DNA of 42,193 bases from Candidatus Latescibacterota bacterium (lineage in GTDB: Bacteria > Latescibacterota > UBA2968 > UBA8231): positions 1-42,193 of the forward strand of contig JAJEFJ010000097.1 in assembly GCA_022820485.1 (NCBI GenBank), read 5' to 3'. The notes beneath the pieces were generated by a model. It searched no databases. It saw only the letters and a list, made by a program, of their open reading frames with translations, and was not told the DNA's origin. The translations under genes were made by a program, and so were the position numbers. Shown here piece after piece: positions 1-7,601 of this stretch (position 1 is its first letter; each line of letters opens with the position of its first letter).

Positions 1-197
1 CCCCTATACACCGCAAGAAAACCCGGTCGAAGACCTCTGGTTAAAAGGTAAAACCTTTGTGCGTACCCAGGCCTTGTGGACCACCTGTTTTGAACAAATC
101 AAAGCCCTATTTGTAAAGGGTATTCGACAGAAAAAATACCACCAATTCCCCAAGTTAATGCAATATAACTTGGCTCTTAAATGATTTAGGACTGCTA
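1..197 (+). mobile_element. Right end of an IS630-type insertion sequence (left part outside the window)
   Basis: This is the right end of an IS630/Tc1-mariner-type element, holding the transposase C-terminus and a short tail. The minus-strand gene that resumes at about 198 keeps a family-like sequence up to that point and then turns into the antisense of the transposase. The end is therefore placed at about 196-199, within the string gctatatgat. IS630 elements insert at TA, and a TATA lies exactly here. The left end and any TA duplication lie outside the window, so the boundary is inferred to within a few bases. Confidence 0.7.
2..184 (+). CDS. IS630-family transposase, C-terminal 60 residues (partial)
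   Basis: This frame is open from the window edge to a TGA at 182-184. It starts YTPQENPVEDLWLKGKTF and ends in KLMQYNLALK. The block Y-[ST]-P-x-x-N-P-[IV]-E-x-x-W is the hallmark around the third catalytic residue (the Glu of DDE) in IS630/Tc1-mariner transposases. The two catalytic Asp residues would lie to the left of the window. The gene is cut by the window edge, so nothing can be said about whether the element is intact. It lies antisense to the interrupted gene that follows. Family assignment is confident from the motif; the specific IS is not identifiable. Confidence 0.75.
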   Translation, partial: PYTPQENPVEDLWLKGKTFVRTQALWTTCFEQIKALFVKGIRQKKYHQFPKLMQYNLALK

Positions 198-639
198 TAT
201 GATAGGACGCTTCTTCAGGATCTGGCAATTTTAATGGAAAGGGTTGAGAACATTTCTGGTCTATAAAAATCCGATTCGGATTTGATTTAATCCATCTTAC
301 CGCACCCCATGCTTGCTTGGCAGATTTATAAACTGCTTTTTTGAACCATCGATTCCAGTCGGTCTTTATATCACCAGTGCTAGGAAATTGGCAGTCTTTA
401 TCAGAAAAAATGATGACATGATTCTCAAATACGACAAGTAAGTCACATATTTCTTTTCCTATACCTTGTTCAGCAACACCTTGGTCACGGAAGAGACCCG
501 GATAACTCCAAAGTGATAAGAAGGTGTGGTCACAGAGCTGTTTCAAATATCGTTCAGCAGAGGTAATCCCTTCTGCACGAATAAGGGGAACAGATTCTGC
601 ATTGTCCTCGTTACTTACTGGTGCAAGATTCATCTGCAA
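198..639 (-). pseudogene. Nuclease-like hypothetical protein, 3' part removed by the IS630 insertion
   Basis: About 148 residues of genuine sequence remain before the reading frame enters the IS630 end. The readable frame continues to a stop at 4-6, but residues after about 149 are antisense transposase sequence. Conserved-looking stretches are LCDHTFLSLWSYPGLFRD, GKEICDLLVVFENHVIIFSDK and KSAKQAWGAVRWIK. The pattern E-x-x-D-L-L-V-V-F ... I-I-F-S-D-K resembles the core of PD-(D/E)XK-type nuclease folds. I recall similar uncharacterised proteins, but the function is not established. The start is TTG at 637-639 (AGAGGA 5 nt upstream) or ATG at 631-633. Low G+C suggests acquisition. The missing 3' part should lie beyond the left edge. 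Confidence 0.6.
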
Positions 640-786
640 GTATATCCTCTTGATCTTTCGTATGCCGCCTGACTGCTTGTGTCCGAATAGTTGGTTAGAG
701 TGATAGTTACTCGGGGTTGCTTATCTGATTCGAAGGTAAGTATCTGTTAAAACAATCGCAAACCAAGACTGCGAGGCTGATACGGG

Positions 787-808
787 ATTAGTAGATAAAG
801 GCTTGACT
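787..808 (+). repeat. Left inverted repeat of the IS1595-type unit
   Basis: The sequence attagtagataaaggcttga and the next base matches the reverse complement of 3720-3740 at 20 of 21 positions (one A/T difference). It carries the -35 box of the promoter reading into the transposase. No obvious 8-bp target duplication is visible immediately outside either repeat. Confidence 0.65.
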
Positions 809-831
809 TATCCTCTTGATTTTGGTATATT
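803..831 (+). promoter_or_regulatory. Promoter for the IS1595-type transposase
   Basis: TTGACT at 803-808, a spacer of exactly 17 bp and TATATT at 826-831 form a near-consensus sigma-70-type promoter. The -35 box sits at the inner edge of the left inverted repeat. The transposase ATG lies at 858, about 20 bp after the expected start of transcription, behind a purine-rich GAGAGGGAG ribosome-binding stretch. Confidence 0.7.
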
Positions 832-857
832 TGTAGTAAAGAGAGGGAGAAAAAGCC

Positions 858-1729
858 ATGAACTTAATCACCATTTTCAACCAGTTTCCAGACCAACAAT
901 CTTGCATCGCTCATTTAGAGGCGATCCGTTGGCCGGAGAAATCCTTTTGCCCCCTATGCGGTAGCGACCACGTCGCCCGTAAGGTTGAAGGTCAGAAGGT
1001 GGGCCGTTGGAATTGCCATAACTGCACGTCGAGCTTTAACGTCCTGTCTGGAACCATCTTTCAAGGCACTAAAATCCCCCTGCAAAAGTGGTTTTTGGCG
1101 ATTGGGCTAATGGTGCAAGCTAAAAAGAGCTTGTCGAGTCCGCAGTTGGCCCGTCATTTGGAACTGAACCAGAAAAGCGCGTGGTTCATGCAGCAGCGCA
1201 TACGAGCGGCTATGGCGTCCGACGAGGGCGCACTACTGCGGGGCATCATTGAGGCTGACGAGACCTACGTCTGTGGTAAGCCCCGGTACAAGGACAAGAA
1301 CAACAAGCGCGGCCGTGGAGCCTCCGGCAAAACCTCCGTTGTTGGAGCCGTCCAGCGCGAGGGCGAAGTCAGAGCCGAAGTAACCGACGACACTAAAGGC
1401 CGCACCGTCTTAGGCTTTATCGAGCAGTCCGTAGAGGTAGAGGGGATTCGTCGCTAATCACCGACGAATACGCGGCCTATACCAACGCCTACAAGCTCAT
1501 GCCGCACCGCGTCATATCGCACAGCGAGGGCTACGTTGATCCCGACGAGACCCTACACACGAACACGATTGAGGGCTTTTGGTCGTTGCTCAAGCGGGCG
1601 TGGTACGGCTCCCATCACAAGTACACCAAAGGCTGGTCGCCGTTGTTTGTAGCCGAAGCGGTCTGGAAGTACAATCACCGCAAAGACGACAACGCCTTTG
1701 ACGGGCTGTTGCGGGCTTGCTTCGCATAG
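858..1729 (+). pseudogene. IS1595-family (ISXO2-like) transposase, frameshifted
   Basis: The first 199 codons give an N-terminal zinc ribbon (CPLCGSDH ... WNCHNCTSSF, about residues 36-61), the GTIFQGTKIPLQKW helix block and the first catalytic Asp in IIEADETYVCGKPR. The frame then stops at a TAA at 1455-1457. Another frame continues without a gap as SSLITDEYAAYTNAYKL, HTNTIEGFWSLLKRAW and WKYNHRKDDNAFDGLL, giving the second catalytic Asp and the final catalytic region, and ends at 1729. One missing base near the GGGG at 1441-1444 would restore a single protein of about 290 residues, the usual family length. It is either a real inactivating frameshift or a sequencing/assembly error. Promoter and ribosome-binding site are intact. 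Confidence 0.85.
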
Positions 1730-1818
1730 AAAGAGCGACGGCCCCATAGTGGCAGGCTGTTCCACCACAGGCCGCCGCCACGCTGCAGAAAGGCCCGATC
1801 CTCTGCGACGTTTTTACT

Positions 1819-2112
1819 CTACTGCAATACCAAGCTCTCGACGTGGTGGGCGGGGATTAGACGGCGATGCCGGAGGCTTTTCTGCTGTTCAAGTAATTCC
1901 TCTCTCAATAGTTGCCCTTCGCGCATAGCTGGCACTGCGATAAGCATCCACCGCTGGTTAGCTTCGTCTAGCTGGTCCCTGAGAGCTTGGTTTTCTTCTC
2001 TCAGACATTCTATGCAGTCCTTCCCAGTACACTGGCAAAGGCCATAGGGGTGGCTGGGGCTGGCTTCGGGCTTGACTGCGGAGGGATTGGGATGTACTTT
2101 AGGAATTGACAT
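1819..2112 (-). CDS. Small hypothetical protein with a charged helical segment
   Basis: This 97-residue ORF starts at an ATG preceded by AAAGGAC about 10 nt upstream. A central Cys cluster, CQCTGKDCIEC (about residues 27-37), is followed by a long Glu/Gln/Leu-rich stretch (about 38-85) that looks like an amphipathic helix or coiled coil. I do not recognise a family. A CxC...CxxC arrangement next to a coiled coil could bind a metal, but that is speculation. It lies between the broken transposase and the metalloprotease-like lipoprotein, so it would be cargo if the 787-3740 unit is a transposon. It might also not be translated. Confidence 0.45.
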   Translation of the reverse strand: MSIPKVHPNPSAVKPEASPSHPYGLCQCTGKDCIECLREENQALRDQLDEANQRWMLIAVPAMREGQLLREELLEQQKSLRHRRLIPAHHVESLVLQ

Positions 2113-2148
2113 TGCGCGTGTCCTTTCACTATTCGGGTGATTGATTGA

Positions 2149-2178
2149 GAGGCCCTTGGTATAGCCACCGAGGGCCTC
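2149..2178. terminator. Hairpin between two minus-strand cargo genes
   Basis: GAGGCCCT (2149-2156) pairs with AGGGCCTC (2171-2178) across a 14-nt loop with a further TGGT/ACC pairing possible. A T-rich run (TTTGTTG) follows on the plus strand; the minus-strand side lacks a clean T run. It lies just downstream of the lipoprotein gene and upstream of the small gene, so termination or processing between them is plausible. Confidence 0.45.
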
Positions 2179-2229
2179 TTTGTTGTAAATAGAACTACGA
2201 GAACGATTTACGATGCGTCAAGGTACTAC

Positions 2230-3507
2230 TTAGAACATCCCTGTTGTACAGGTGAATACTCGGTTGTTCGCCTGCCTCTTTCCTGCAACTGGTAGCACCA
2301 ACTTAGTTGCATTGATCCTAATCGAATCAACTTCAGCAACTTGATAGCCTATATCGCGTAGTGCGCCCCGTGTAATTGGAGATACATAATGGGGAACTAA
2401 GTGCCCATTCTCATCTCTATGTCTCGTCCCAGTGAGAATATCTAAGTTGGTTTCAGGAATAGGCAGCCAATGGTGTCGATCATCATTAACAGGGATGTAA
2501 TCGCCGTGGTACAGGACGTCTCGCGCAAAGCGGTCATGTACTCGTAACGAGCGTTTAATCTGAGCAAAGCCAGCAAGGGCTTGTGTTCCTGTATAGAAGA
2601 AGTTGAATTGATAGAAGGTGTAGAACTTATGTTGGGGAGGTGGATTAACCCAAGTGTTTCTATGTCGGATTTGTTCAAACCACTCCTTAGATATGCCGAT
2701 ACCTAACAGATGTAGGATCTCATGTACAAACACTTCATACATCTGTTGTTCGATCAACTCTTCTTGGGTTGCATATTGGTAACTATCCCTAAAATCATCT
2801 CTCAAGATTTGATGTGAATTTTCCCCGTACGTAACACGTCCAAATCTCTCATGTAGTGATTCGGCATAGGCTTCAACTCCGAAACGTACGCCCGGGCGCT
2901 CAGGCTTTGAGCGGACAAGAATCAATAGGTCATCTACCTGTCGGCCTTTATACACAAGAGGGGCCGTGTGATAGGTTGAAGGAAGTACAACATCTGGCAG
3001 GTCGTTCAAAATGATCTGCTCTATGTGATTCGCAGCCCGCCGAAAAGTCTCGCGGTCTATCTGTGGGACACTATTAGCGAAAATTAGTTCAATATCAAAG
3101 GTCTCTAGTGTATCAATAGAAGAGCTTGTAGATAAAGTTGTGAAGTTATCGCCAAATACCCACCGAGATGGCCCGTCGCTATTCTCAGCACGCACGGCCC
3201 ATCGGTATTCCGTTTCTGGCTCTAGCCGGTAAATCGTCGCATAGGCCCTTCTGGCTCCCCTAATAGGCCAGTTCGTCCAGCGGCCCGATAACGTCCGATA
3301 GTTAAGGTCGTAGTCCGTCGCGCCTTCTACAGCATCCCAGGCGACCTTAGCGGACGTGTCCGTCAAAGCCTCTATACGTAGGTTTATTGGCGCTGTGGGG
3401 GCGTCCGCCGTAGCTATGACCTTACTAGCGGGGCTTGTAGGTGAGGGCTTGTCTTTTGAACAAGCGATAGCGACGAAGGGGATGAGGGCAAATAGGAGTG
3501 AACGCAT
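2230..3507 (-). CDS. Lipoprotein with fibronectin type III domain and zinc-metalloprotease motif
   Basis: The 425-residue protein is predicted to be anchored to a membrane and to face outward. I chose the start at 3505-3507 because GAGAGG lies about 6 nt upstream and it gives the signal MRSLLFALIPFVAIAC with lipidated Cys16. An in-frame upstream ATG would add 28 residues before the signal. Residues about 36-125 look like a fibronectin type III domain (VAWDAVEGATDYDLNYR, LEPETEYRWAVRAENS). The motif HEILHLLG at about 262-269 fits HExxHxxG zincins, and the tail GALRDIGYQV resembles the end of such proteases. The third zinc ligand of classic metzincins (H at HExxHxxGxxH) is Ile, so the ligand must come from elsewhere, as in leishmanolysin-type enzymes. 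Substrate unknown. It ends the cargo of the 787-3740 unit, on the strand opposite the transposase. Confidence 0.75.
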   Translation of the reverse strand: MRSLLFALIPFVAIACSKDKPSPTSPASKVIATADAPTAPINLRIEALTDTSAKVAWDAVEGATDYDLNYRTLSGRWTNWPIRGARRAYATIYRLEPETEYRWAVRAENSDGPSRWVFGDNFTTLSTSSSIDTLETFDIELIFANSVPQIDRETFRRAANHIEQIILNDLPDVVLPSTYHTAPLVYKGRQVDDLLILVRSKPERPGVRFGVEAYAESLHERFGRVTYGENSHQILRDDFRDSYQYATQEELIEQQMYEVFVHEILHLLGIGISKEWFEQIRHRNTWVNPPPQHKFYTFYQFNFFYTGTQALAGFAQIKRSLRVHDRFARDVLYHGDYIPVNDDRHHWLPIPETNLDILTGTRHRDENGHLVPHYVSPITRGALRDIGYQVAEVDSIRINATKLVLPVAGKRQANNRVFTCTTGMF

Positions 3508-3695
3508 GGCGAACCTCTCTTGAGTGAGGTGGACAGGAGGCCCTCGTAAGGGCCGGGCCATGTCCGCACTCCAAGAGAGAGAATGCTCCACCTATTTGTC
3601 GAGGCGTGGGGAGCTACCCCATGCCGGGTCTAGCGACTGTTGTATTCAGTAGATGACCCGACTAAACGCGGGTCTCTTGGAATACGGACAATCGA

Positions 3696-3724
3696 AATGT
3701 ATATTGAGGGGAAGGCTATGTCAA
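3696..3724 (-). promoter_or_regulatory. Promoter for the lipoprotein gene, embedded in the right inverted repeat
   Basis: On the minus strand TTGACA (3724-3719), a 17-bp spacer and TACATT (3701-3696) mirror the promoter at the other end of the unit. A start of transcription near 3688 would leave an untranslated leader of about 180 nt before the start codon at 3507. Confidence 0.55.
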
Positions 3725-3740
3725 GCCTTTAACTACTAAT
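3719..3740 (-). repeat. Right inverted repeat of the IS1595-type unit
   Basis: Read on the minus strand this is attagtagttaaaggcttga plus two bases, matching 787-807 at 20 of 21 positions. It ends 30 bp from the stop codon of the enolase-superfamily gene, so that gene is not disrupted. Confidence 0.65.
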
Positions 3741-3770
3741 TGCGTTTTCTTTCCCTATGGACAGCCTATC

Positions 3771-4775
3771 TCAAGCGACGCGATACCGCTCCACCACCTC
3801 CATATCAACCTTAATCCCCAATCCCGACCCTGTAGGCACAGTAAAGTGCCCCTTCTCCAGCGCCAGCCCCTCGGCCACAACATCGGCCTCCCGCGTAAAA
3901 GGCAACTCGTCGCAGGGCAACGTCGCGTTCGGCAGCGTCGCCTGCAAATGCACCGAGTAGGCCGCCAGCACCCCAGTACACAACCCACCCATCTGAACCC
4001 AGCAGGGCACGTCCGCAGCCTCCGCCAGCGCCGCCGCCTTCCGCACTTGCAGCGCCGAGCCGCCCAAATTCACGTAGTCAATGCACTCGGCCTTGAGCGC
4101 CGCCAGCACGCCCGATGGCGCTCCCAAGTGCAGGGCAATGGGAATGTGGGTCTTCTCGCGCAGGATGCGGTACCATTCGAGGTTGTTTTTGAGGATGGGA
4201 TCTTCAAAGACCGACACCGTACTAAAAGGCTCCAACTCGCTCGCCAAGCGCGCACCAGTGGGCAGCAGGCCGAATTCAGTGTTAGGATCAACGCCAACCG
4301 TGTAATCGGCCCCCGCCGCTTCTTTCATCAGCCGCACCGTCTCGACGATATTCCACGAGCGCGCCTTGAGCTTGTGGTTGCTAAAGCCCAGCCCGGCCCC
4401 TATTTCCGCCTCGGCCGCAGTCTCTTCTGGCGTCATGGGGCACGACCAGTACGACACCGGCACCTTGTCTCGCACCTGCGCCCCAAAGAAGCGGTGCAGC
4501 GGAATGCCGTAGGCTTGGCCCGCAATGTCGAGCAGCGCACAGGTGAAAGCATCGGGACGGTTGTACGGATCCAAAGCCAGCGGATCCTGCCCCACGAGGG
4601 CGTCGGCTTGCTCCTGACCAGCAGACTTTTTGCTGAGGAATTCGCCCCAACCCTCCAAGCCCTCGTCCGTCTGCACGCGGCAGAGGGTGATGTCGTAGAT
4701 CTTGGGAAAGTAGCGGGCGATCACTGGGATCGGCGGGATTTCGACTTCGTATAGCTCTACTTGAGTGATTTTCAC
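3771..4775 (-). CDS. Enolase-superfamily (mandelate racemase/muconate lactonizing) enzyme
   Basis: The 334-residue protein starts at a GTG (4773-4775) with AGAGGAGG 5 nt upstream; the longer ATG frame lacks such a site. Members of this superfamily abstract a proton alpha to a carboxylate using a Mg2+-bound enolate, usually dehydrating or epimerising sugar acids. The N-terminal capping domain (VKITQVELYEVEIPPI) is followed by the barrel with KLK (135-137, catalytic Lys), VGVDPN (D163) and FEDP (E191), the first two metal ligands. The third metal ligand, usually an acidic residue in a segment like ALGE, falls in IALHLGAPSG (about 212-221), where no Asp or Glu is visible. Activity or metal binding may therefore differ. 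Substrate cannot be read from sequence. It is divergent to the double PhyH gene. Confidence 0.8.
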   Translation of the reverse strand: MKITQVELYEVEIPPIPVIARYFPKIYDITLCRVQTDEGLEGWGEFLSKKSAGQEQADALVGQDPLALDPYNRPDAFTCALLDIAGQAYGIPLHRFFGAQVRDKVPVSYWSCPMTPEETAAEAEIGAGLGFSNHKLKARSWNIVETVRLMKEAAGADYTVGVDPNTEFGLLPTGARLASELEPFSTVSVFEDPILKNNLEWYRILREKTHIPIALHLGAPSGVLAALKAECIDYVNLGGSALQVRKAAALAEAADVPCWVQMGGLCTGVLAAYSVHLQATLPNATLPCDELPFTREADVVAEGLALEKGHFTVPTGSGLGIKVDMEVVERYRVA

Positions 4776-4898
4776 AGGGACCTCCTCTGCGATAAGGTTT
4801 CCGTTGCGCTTCGTTTGTCGAAGGGCTACAATGATACCAAATTGCTGGGTAACCACAAAGGGATCCGTCGATTCCGCGAGAACCGCGAGGAGGACCTC

Positions 4899-6425
4899 AT
4901 GGACGACAAGATGATGACCAACGAAGAAAACTACCGCTTCGACGTGGCGGGGTACATGATCGTCCCCGGCGTCCTGACGGCAGCCGAACTGAACGCCTGC
5001 AATCAGGCCTTGGACCAGCTAGCGTCTGACAACGGGCCGCTACGCTGGACGTCGCCCGTTTGCAATCCCCTGCGCGCCCTGCGCGAGCATCCAGTGCTAA
5101 TGCAGTATCTGGAGCAGATCTGCGGCGAAGGGGTCCGGCTCGACGAATCGCCGCGACTCGTCGAGTCATGCACCGAGGCGACGGACCTGTCGGGGGGCGA
5201 TGAGTGGGTGGATTGGTCGCGGGCGTATCGTCAGCACAACGGGCATCGCTTCTGCCAAGGGGTGCGGGCCTTCTGGGCGCTGGCAGACGTGGGCGCAGAG
5301 GACGGCGGTTTGGTCGTAGTGCCGGCCAGCCACAACAGCACCGTGCCGGCCCCGCAAGGCCTAGTGGACGGAACCGATCCGATGGGACTCGTCGAGCAGC
5401 CGGTCTTACAGGCGGGCGACCTCCTGCTCTGCACCGCCTCGCTGATGCGCGGCGTGCGGCCTTGGCAGGGCGCGGGGCCGCAACGTCTGCTCGAATGCGG
5501 GTACATCAGCACGGGCGTGCGGCCGGGGGCGGCGTCCGAAATCCACGGCGAGGACAGCGCGCTACCCGAGTGGGCCGACGATCTGACCGATATCGAGCGC
5601 ACCGTCTTGCACAATCCCAACCGCCCGTACCCGCCGCCCGTAGTGCATTCGGACGGCGAAAAGGTCTGGATGGCGGAGGAGCGAGGGGTTTTCCATCCCT
5701 CGATCTACGTCCGCGACCCAGATTCCGCGATTGACGAGAAGGAATTTTTCCACTGGGACCTGTGCGGCCACCTCGTTTTGCGGGGCGTGATGGACGAGGA
5801 ATGGCTGGCCGCGGCCAACGAAGCCATCGACAAAAATCCCGACCGGATCAGCCACGGCGGCTCGGCTGCTGGCGATTCAACGCCACTGGCCGGTACAGGG
5901 GTCGGCCGCTCGTCCATGGGCAACCCGTGGGCCTTGCCCGCGCCATACGGCGAGCCGTTCCAGCGCATGATCGCCAATCCGGCGCTCGTCCAGCGCCTGA
6001 ACTGGATCATGGGCAGCGGCTTCGAGTGCATGATGTGCAGCGGCTTCCTATCCGGGAAAGGGTCGTCTGGGCACTTTTTGCACGCGGCTGGCACGCCGGC
6101 CAAGGTGGGCAATCACTACCGACAGCAGAATGGCCGCGTGTACGCCGAATATCTCAACGTGGCTTGGCAATTGCGCGATGTAACGCCGGCCGACGGGGGG
6201 TTTGTCTGCGTGCCCGGCTCGCACAAAACTGCCTATCCCATGCCCGACGGCATTCGCACCTGTGATAACGAGATGGGGCTGGTCAAACACGTAGCCATGA
6301 AGGCGGGCGACGTGCTGCTGTTCCTCGCGTCGGCGCAGACGCACGGAGCGTATCCGTGGACGGGAGAACAGAATCGGCGGATGATCTTCTTTCAGTACCG
6401 GTCGCACAATGTGTACGCGCCTTGA
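4899..6425 (+). CDS. Fused double phytanoyl-CoA dioxygenase (PhyH)-family protein
   Basis: The 508-residue protein is about twice the usual PhyH length and is internally duplicated. Each half opens with a PhyH-like N-terminus (FDVAGYMIVPGVLTAAEL near residue 12; WDLCGHLVLRGVMDEEWL near 286). Each later has the GG-[LF]-V-x-V-P-[AG]-S-H strand (LVVVPASH and FVCVPGSH). The ATG at 4899 has GAGGAGG 5 nt upstream; an earlier in-frame ATG at 4761 would overlap the divergent gene. PhyH enzymes are Fe(II)/2-oxoglutarate oxygenases with an HxD...H triad. No HxD is visible in either half: the equivalent segments read YRQHNGHRF and HYRQQNGRVY. The protein could use altered ligands or be non-catalytic in one half. 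Substrate unknown. Confidence 0.75.
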   Translation: MDDKMMTNEENYRFDVAGYMIVPGVLTAAELNACNQALDQLASDNGPLRWTSPVCNPLRALREHPVLMQYLEQICGEGVRLDESPRLVESCTEATDLSGGDEWVDWSRAYRQHNGHRFCQGVRAFWALADVGAEDGGLVVVPASHNSTVPAPQGLVDGTDPMGLVEQPVLQAGDLLLCTASLMRGVRPWQGAGPQRLLECGYISTGVRPGAASEIHGEDSALPEWADDLTDIERTVLHNPNRPYPPPVVHSDGEKVWMAEERGVFHPSIYVRDPDSAIDEKEFFHWDLCGHLVLRGVMDEEWLAAANEAIDKNPDRISHGGSAAGDSTPLAGTGVGRSSMGNPWALPAPYGEPFQRMIANPALVQRLNWIMGSGFECMMCSGFLSGKGSSGHFLHAAGTPAKVGNHYRQQNGRVYAEYLNVAWQLRDVTPADGGFVCVPGSHKTAYPMPDGIRTCDNEMGLVKHVAMKAGDVLLFLASAQTHGAYPWTGEQNRRMIFFQYRSHNVYAP

Positions 6426-6599
6426 CGATCACCGACACCGTCGAGTTCCGCGACTACTTGCGCACGCTCGTTGCCTAGCCAAAGTTGAATGCAATCGAGA
6501 ATTACCCCAAGATCGAGGAACCCCTTGGCAAGTCAGAGCGTCTTTCGACGGACTGACCTAACTCGACCACGCCACAACTTTTCTAAATAGGAGCAAATC

Positions 6600-7037
6600 A
6601 TGCTGAAATACGTCCTCACCCTCACCGCTCTAGCCCTTTTACTAGCCCCGGCCCCCACCCTCGCCGGCACCGTCCCAGTAGAAGGCGAAGGCGACCCGTC
6701 CTTGTACGTGGTCAAAGTCCACGCCGATTGGTGCGGCTCCTGCACGGCCCTCGTGCCCATCCTCGAAGAAGTCCAAGCCGGAGTGGCCGATCAGCCCGTC
6801 CTCTTCGTCCAATTGGACGTCACCGACTCAACGCTGACATCCCAAGCCCGCCTGCTTGCCGCGGCCCTCGAAGTAGAAGACCACTTCAAGGCCAACAACA
6901 AAACCGGCCTCGTCCTGCTCATCAACGCCCAAGACCACACCCTGCTGGAAACAGTGACCAAGCAAAACTCCGCCGCTGAGATCGTCGGCAAAATCAAAAC
7001 CCACCTTGCTGCCGCCCCCGAACAAGCAACCGATTAG
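6600..7037 (+). CDS. Exported thioredoxin-fold protein
   Basis: The 145-residue protein has a cleavable signal (MLKYVLTLTALALLLAPAP, likely cut after TLA at about 22) and a single thioredoxin domain. The active site is WCGSC (about residues 44-48), preceded by VVKVHAD as in thioredoxins. The middle position differs from the WCGPC of cytosolic thioredoxin, and the cis-Pro loop normally found near residue 90 is hard to place; KTGLVLLINAQ appears there instead. It probably acts in thiol redox chemistry in the periplasm. AGGAG lies 8 nt before the ATG. It ends in a strong terminator and stands alone. Confidence 0.8.
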   Translation: MLKYVLTLTALALLLAPAPTLAGTVPVEGEGDPSLYVVKVHADWCGSCTALVPILEEVQAGVADQPVLFVQLDVTDSTLTSQARLLAAALEVEDHFKANNKTGLVLLINAQDHTLLETVTKQNSAAEIVGKIKTHLAAAPEQATD

Positions 7038-7070
7038 CTGCAATCGGGACGAGATTACAGCGCAACAAAA

Positions 7071-7102
7071 AGCCGCCACCGGAACGCGTTCCGGTGGCGG
7101 CT
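7071..7102. terminator. Bidirectional intrinsic terminator
   Basis: A perfect 16+16-bp palindrome (AGCCGCCACCGGAACG and its complement) with AAAAA just before it and TTTGCGTTT just after. It lies between convergent genes, the thioredoxin gene ending at 7037 and the membrane-protein gene ending at 7170, and can serve both. Confidence 0.9.
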
Positions 7103-7169
7103 TTGCGTTTGTGGAGAGGACACAACGAAAGGCAGGACATCGCCGAACAGTGTTGAGATTCCACTGTTC

Positions 7170-7598
7170 CTAACCGCGCAACTCGTACTCGTCCATCAAG
7201 GCGCGCAACCGCGCTAAAAACGGGGCAGTATCCGACGGTTGACTGGCCGCGTTGGGGAGGACTATATCCTCACCCGTCTCCGCGTGGAATACGGTCGCGG
7301 CCGGCGACAGGCTCACCCTTTTGACCTCGGGCCACGCCAGCGTCTGCCGGCCAAACAAACCCTCCTCAACGGTCACGCCCTCCGGTCCTAGCCAGACCAA
7401 GCGCCGATGGAGGCGGTGGACGAAGAACGCCGCCGCGCAAAACGCCGCGATCCCGCCGCCGAGCACCGCGAGTCCATACGCGAAACCGCCGCGCTGGAAG
7501 GCGATGGTGCTCAATATCAACTGGCTAATACCCAATAGGGCAAAAACTAGGCGCTGGCTGGTGCCGGGGCTGGTGGATAGGTCGAACTGTTCAGCCAT
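7170..7598 (-). CDS. Hypothetical membrane protein with PH-like C-terminal domain
   Basis: The 142-residue protein has two adjacent hydrophobic helices (about residues 17-35 and 38-60) followed by a soluble part (RLVWLGPEGVTVEEG, TLAWPEVKRVSLS) that resembles bacterial PH-like domains. No family name or function can be assigned with confidence. It starts 3 nt after the stop of the rhamnonate-dehydratase-like gene, so the two are very probably co-transcribed, though a link in function is not evident. Confidence 0.6.
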   Translation of the reverse strand: MAEQFDLSTSPGTSQRLVFALLGISQLILSTIAFQRGGFAYGLAVLGGGIAAFCAAAFFVHRLHRRLVWLGPEGVTVEEGLFGRQTLAWPEVKRVSLSPAATVFHAETGEDIVLPNAASQPSDTAPFLARLRALMDEYELRG

Positions 7599-7601
7599 GC
7601 C

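Larger units (their letters stand above)
787..3740. mobile_element. Candidate IS1595-type transposon with cargo genes
   Basis: A 2.95-kb unit is bounded by 21-bp inverted repeats (787-807 and 3720-3740). It contains a frameshifted IS1595/ISXO2-type transposase, a small coiled-coil-like gene and a lipoprotein metalloprotease-like gene. Both repeats carry an inward-facing TTGAC(A/T) -35 box followed 17 bp later by a -10-like hexamer. IS1595-family elements are known to carry passenger genes, which fits. No target-site duplication was found, so the unit being one transposon is inference from the repeat pair and the enclosed transposase. Confidence 0.5.

Noticed and set aside
1441..1457. Programmed frameshifting in the IS1595-type transposase
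   Set aside because: The run is only four G, no stimulatory hairpin was noticed, and the family normally uses a single reading frame.
6426..6599. Short open frame after the double PhyH gene (TDTVEFRDYLRTLVA)
   Set aside because: Only about 18 codons with no start or family match; too short to call a gene remnant.
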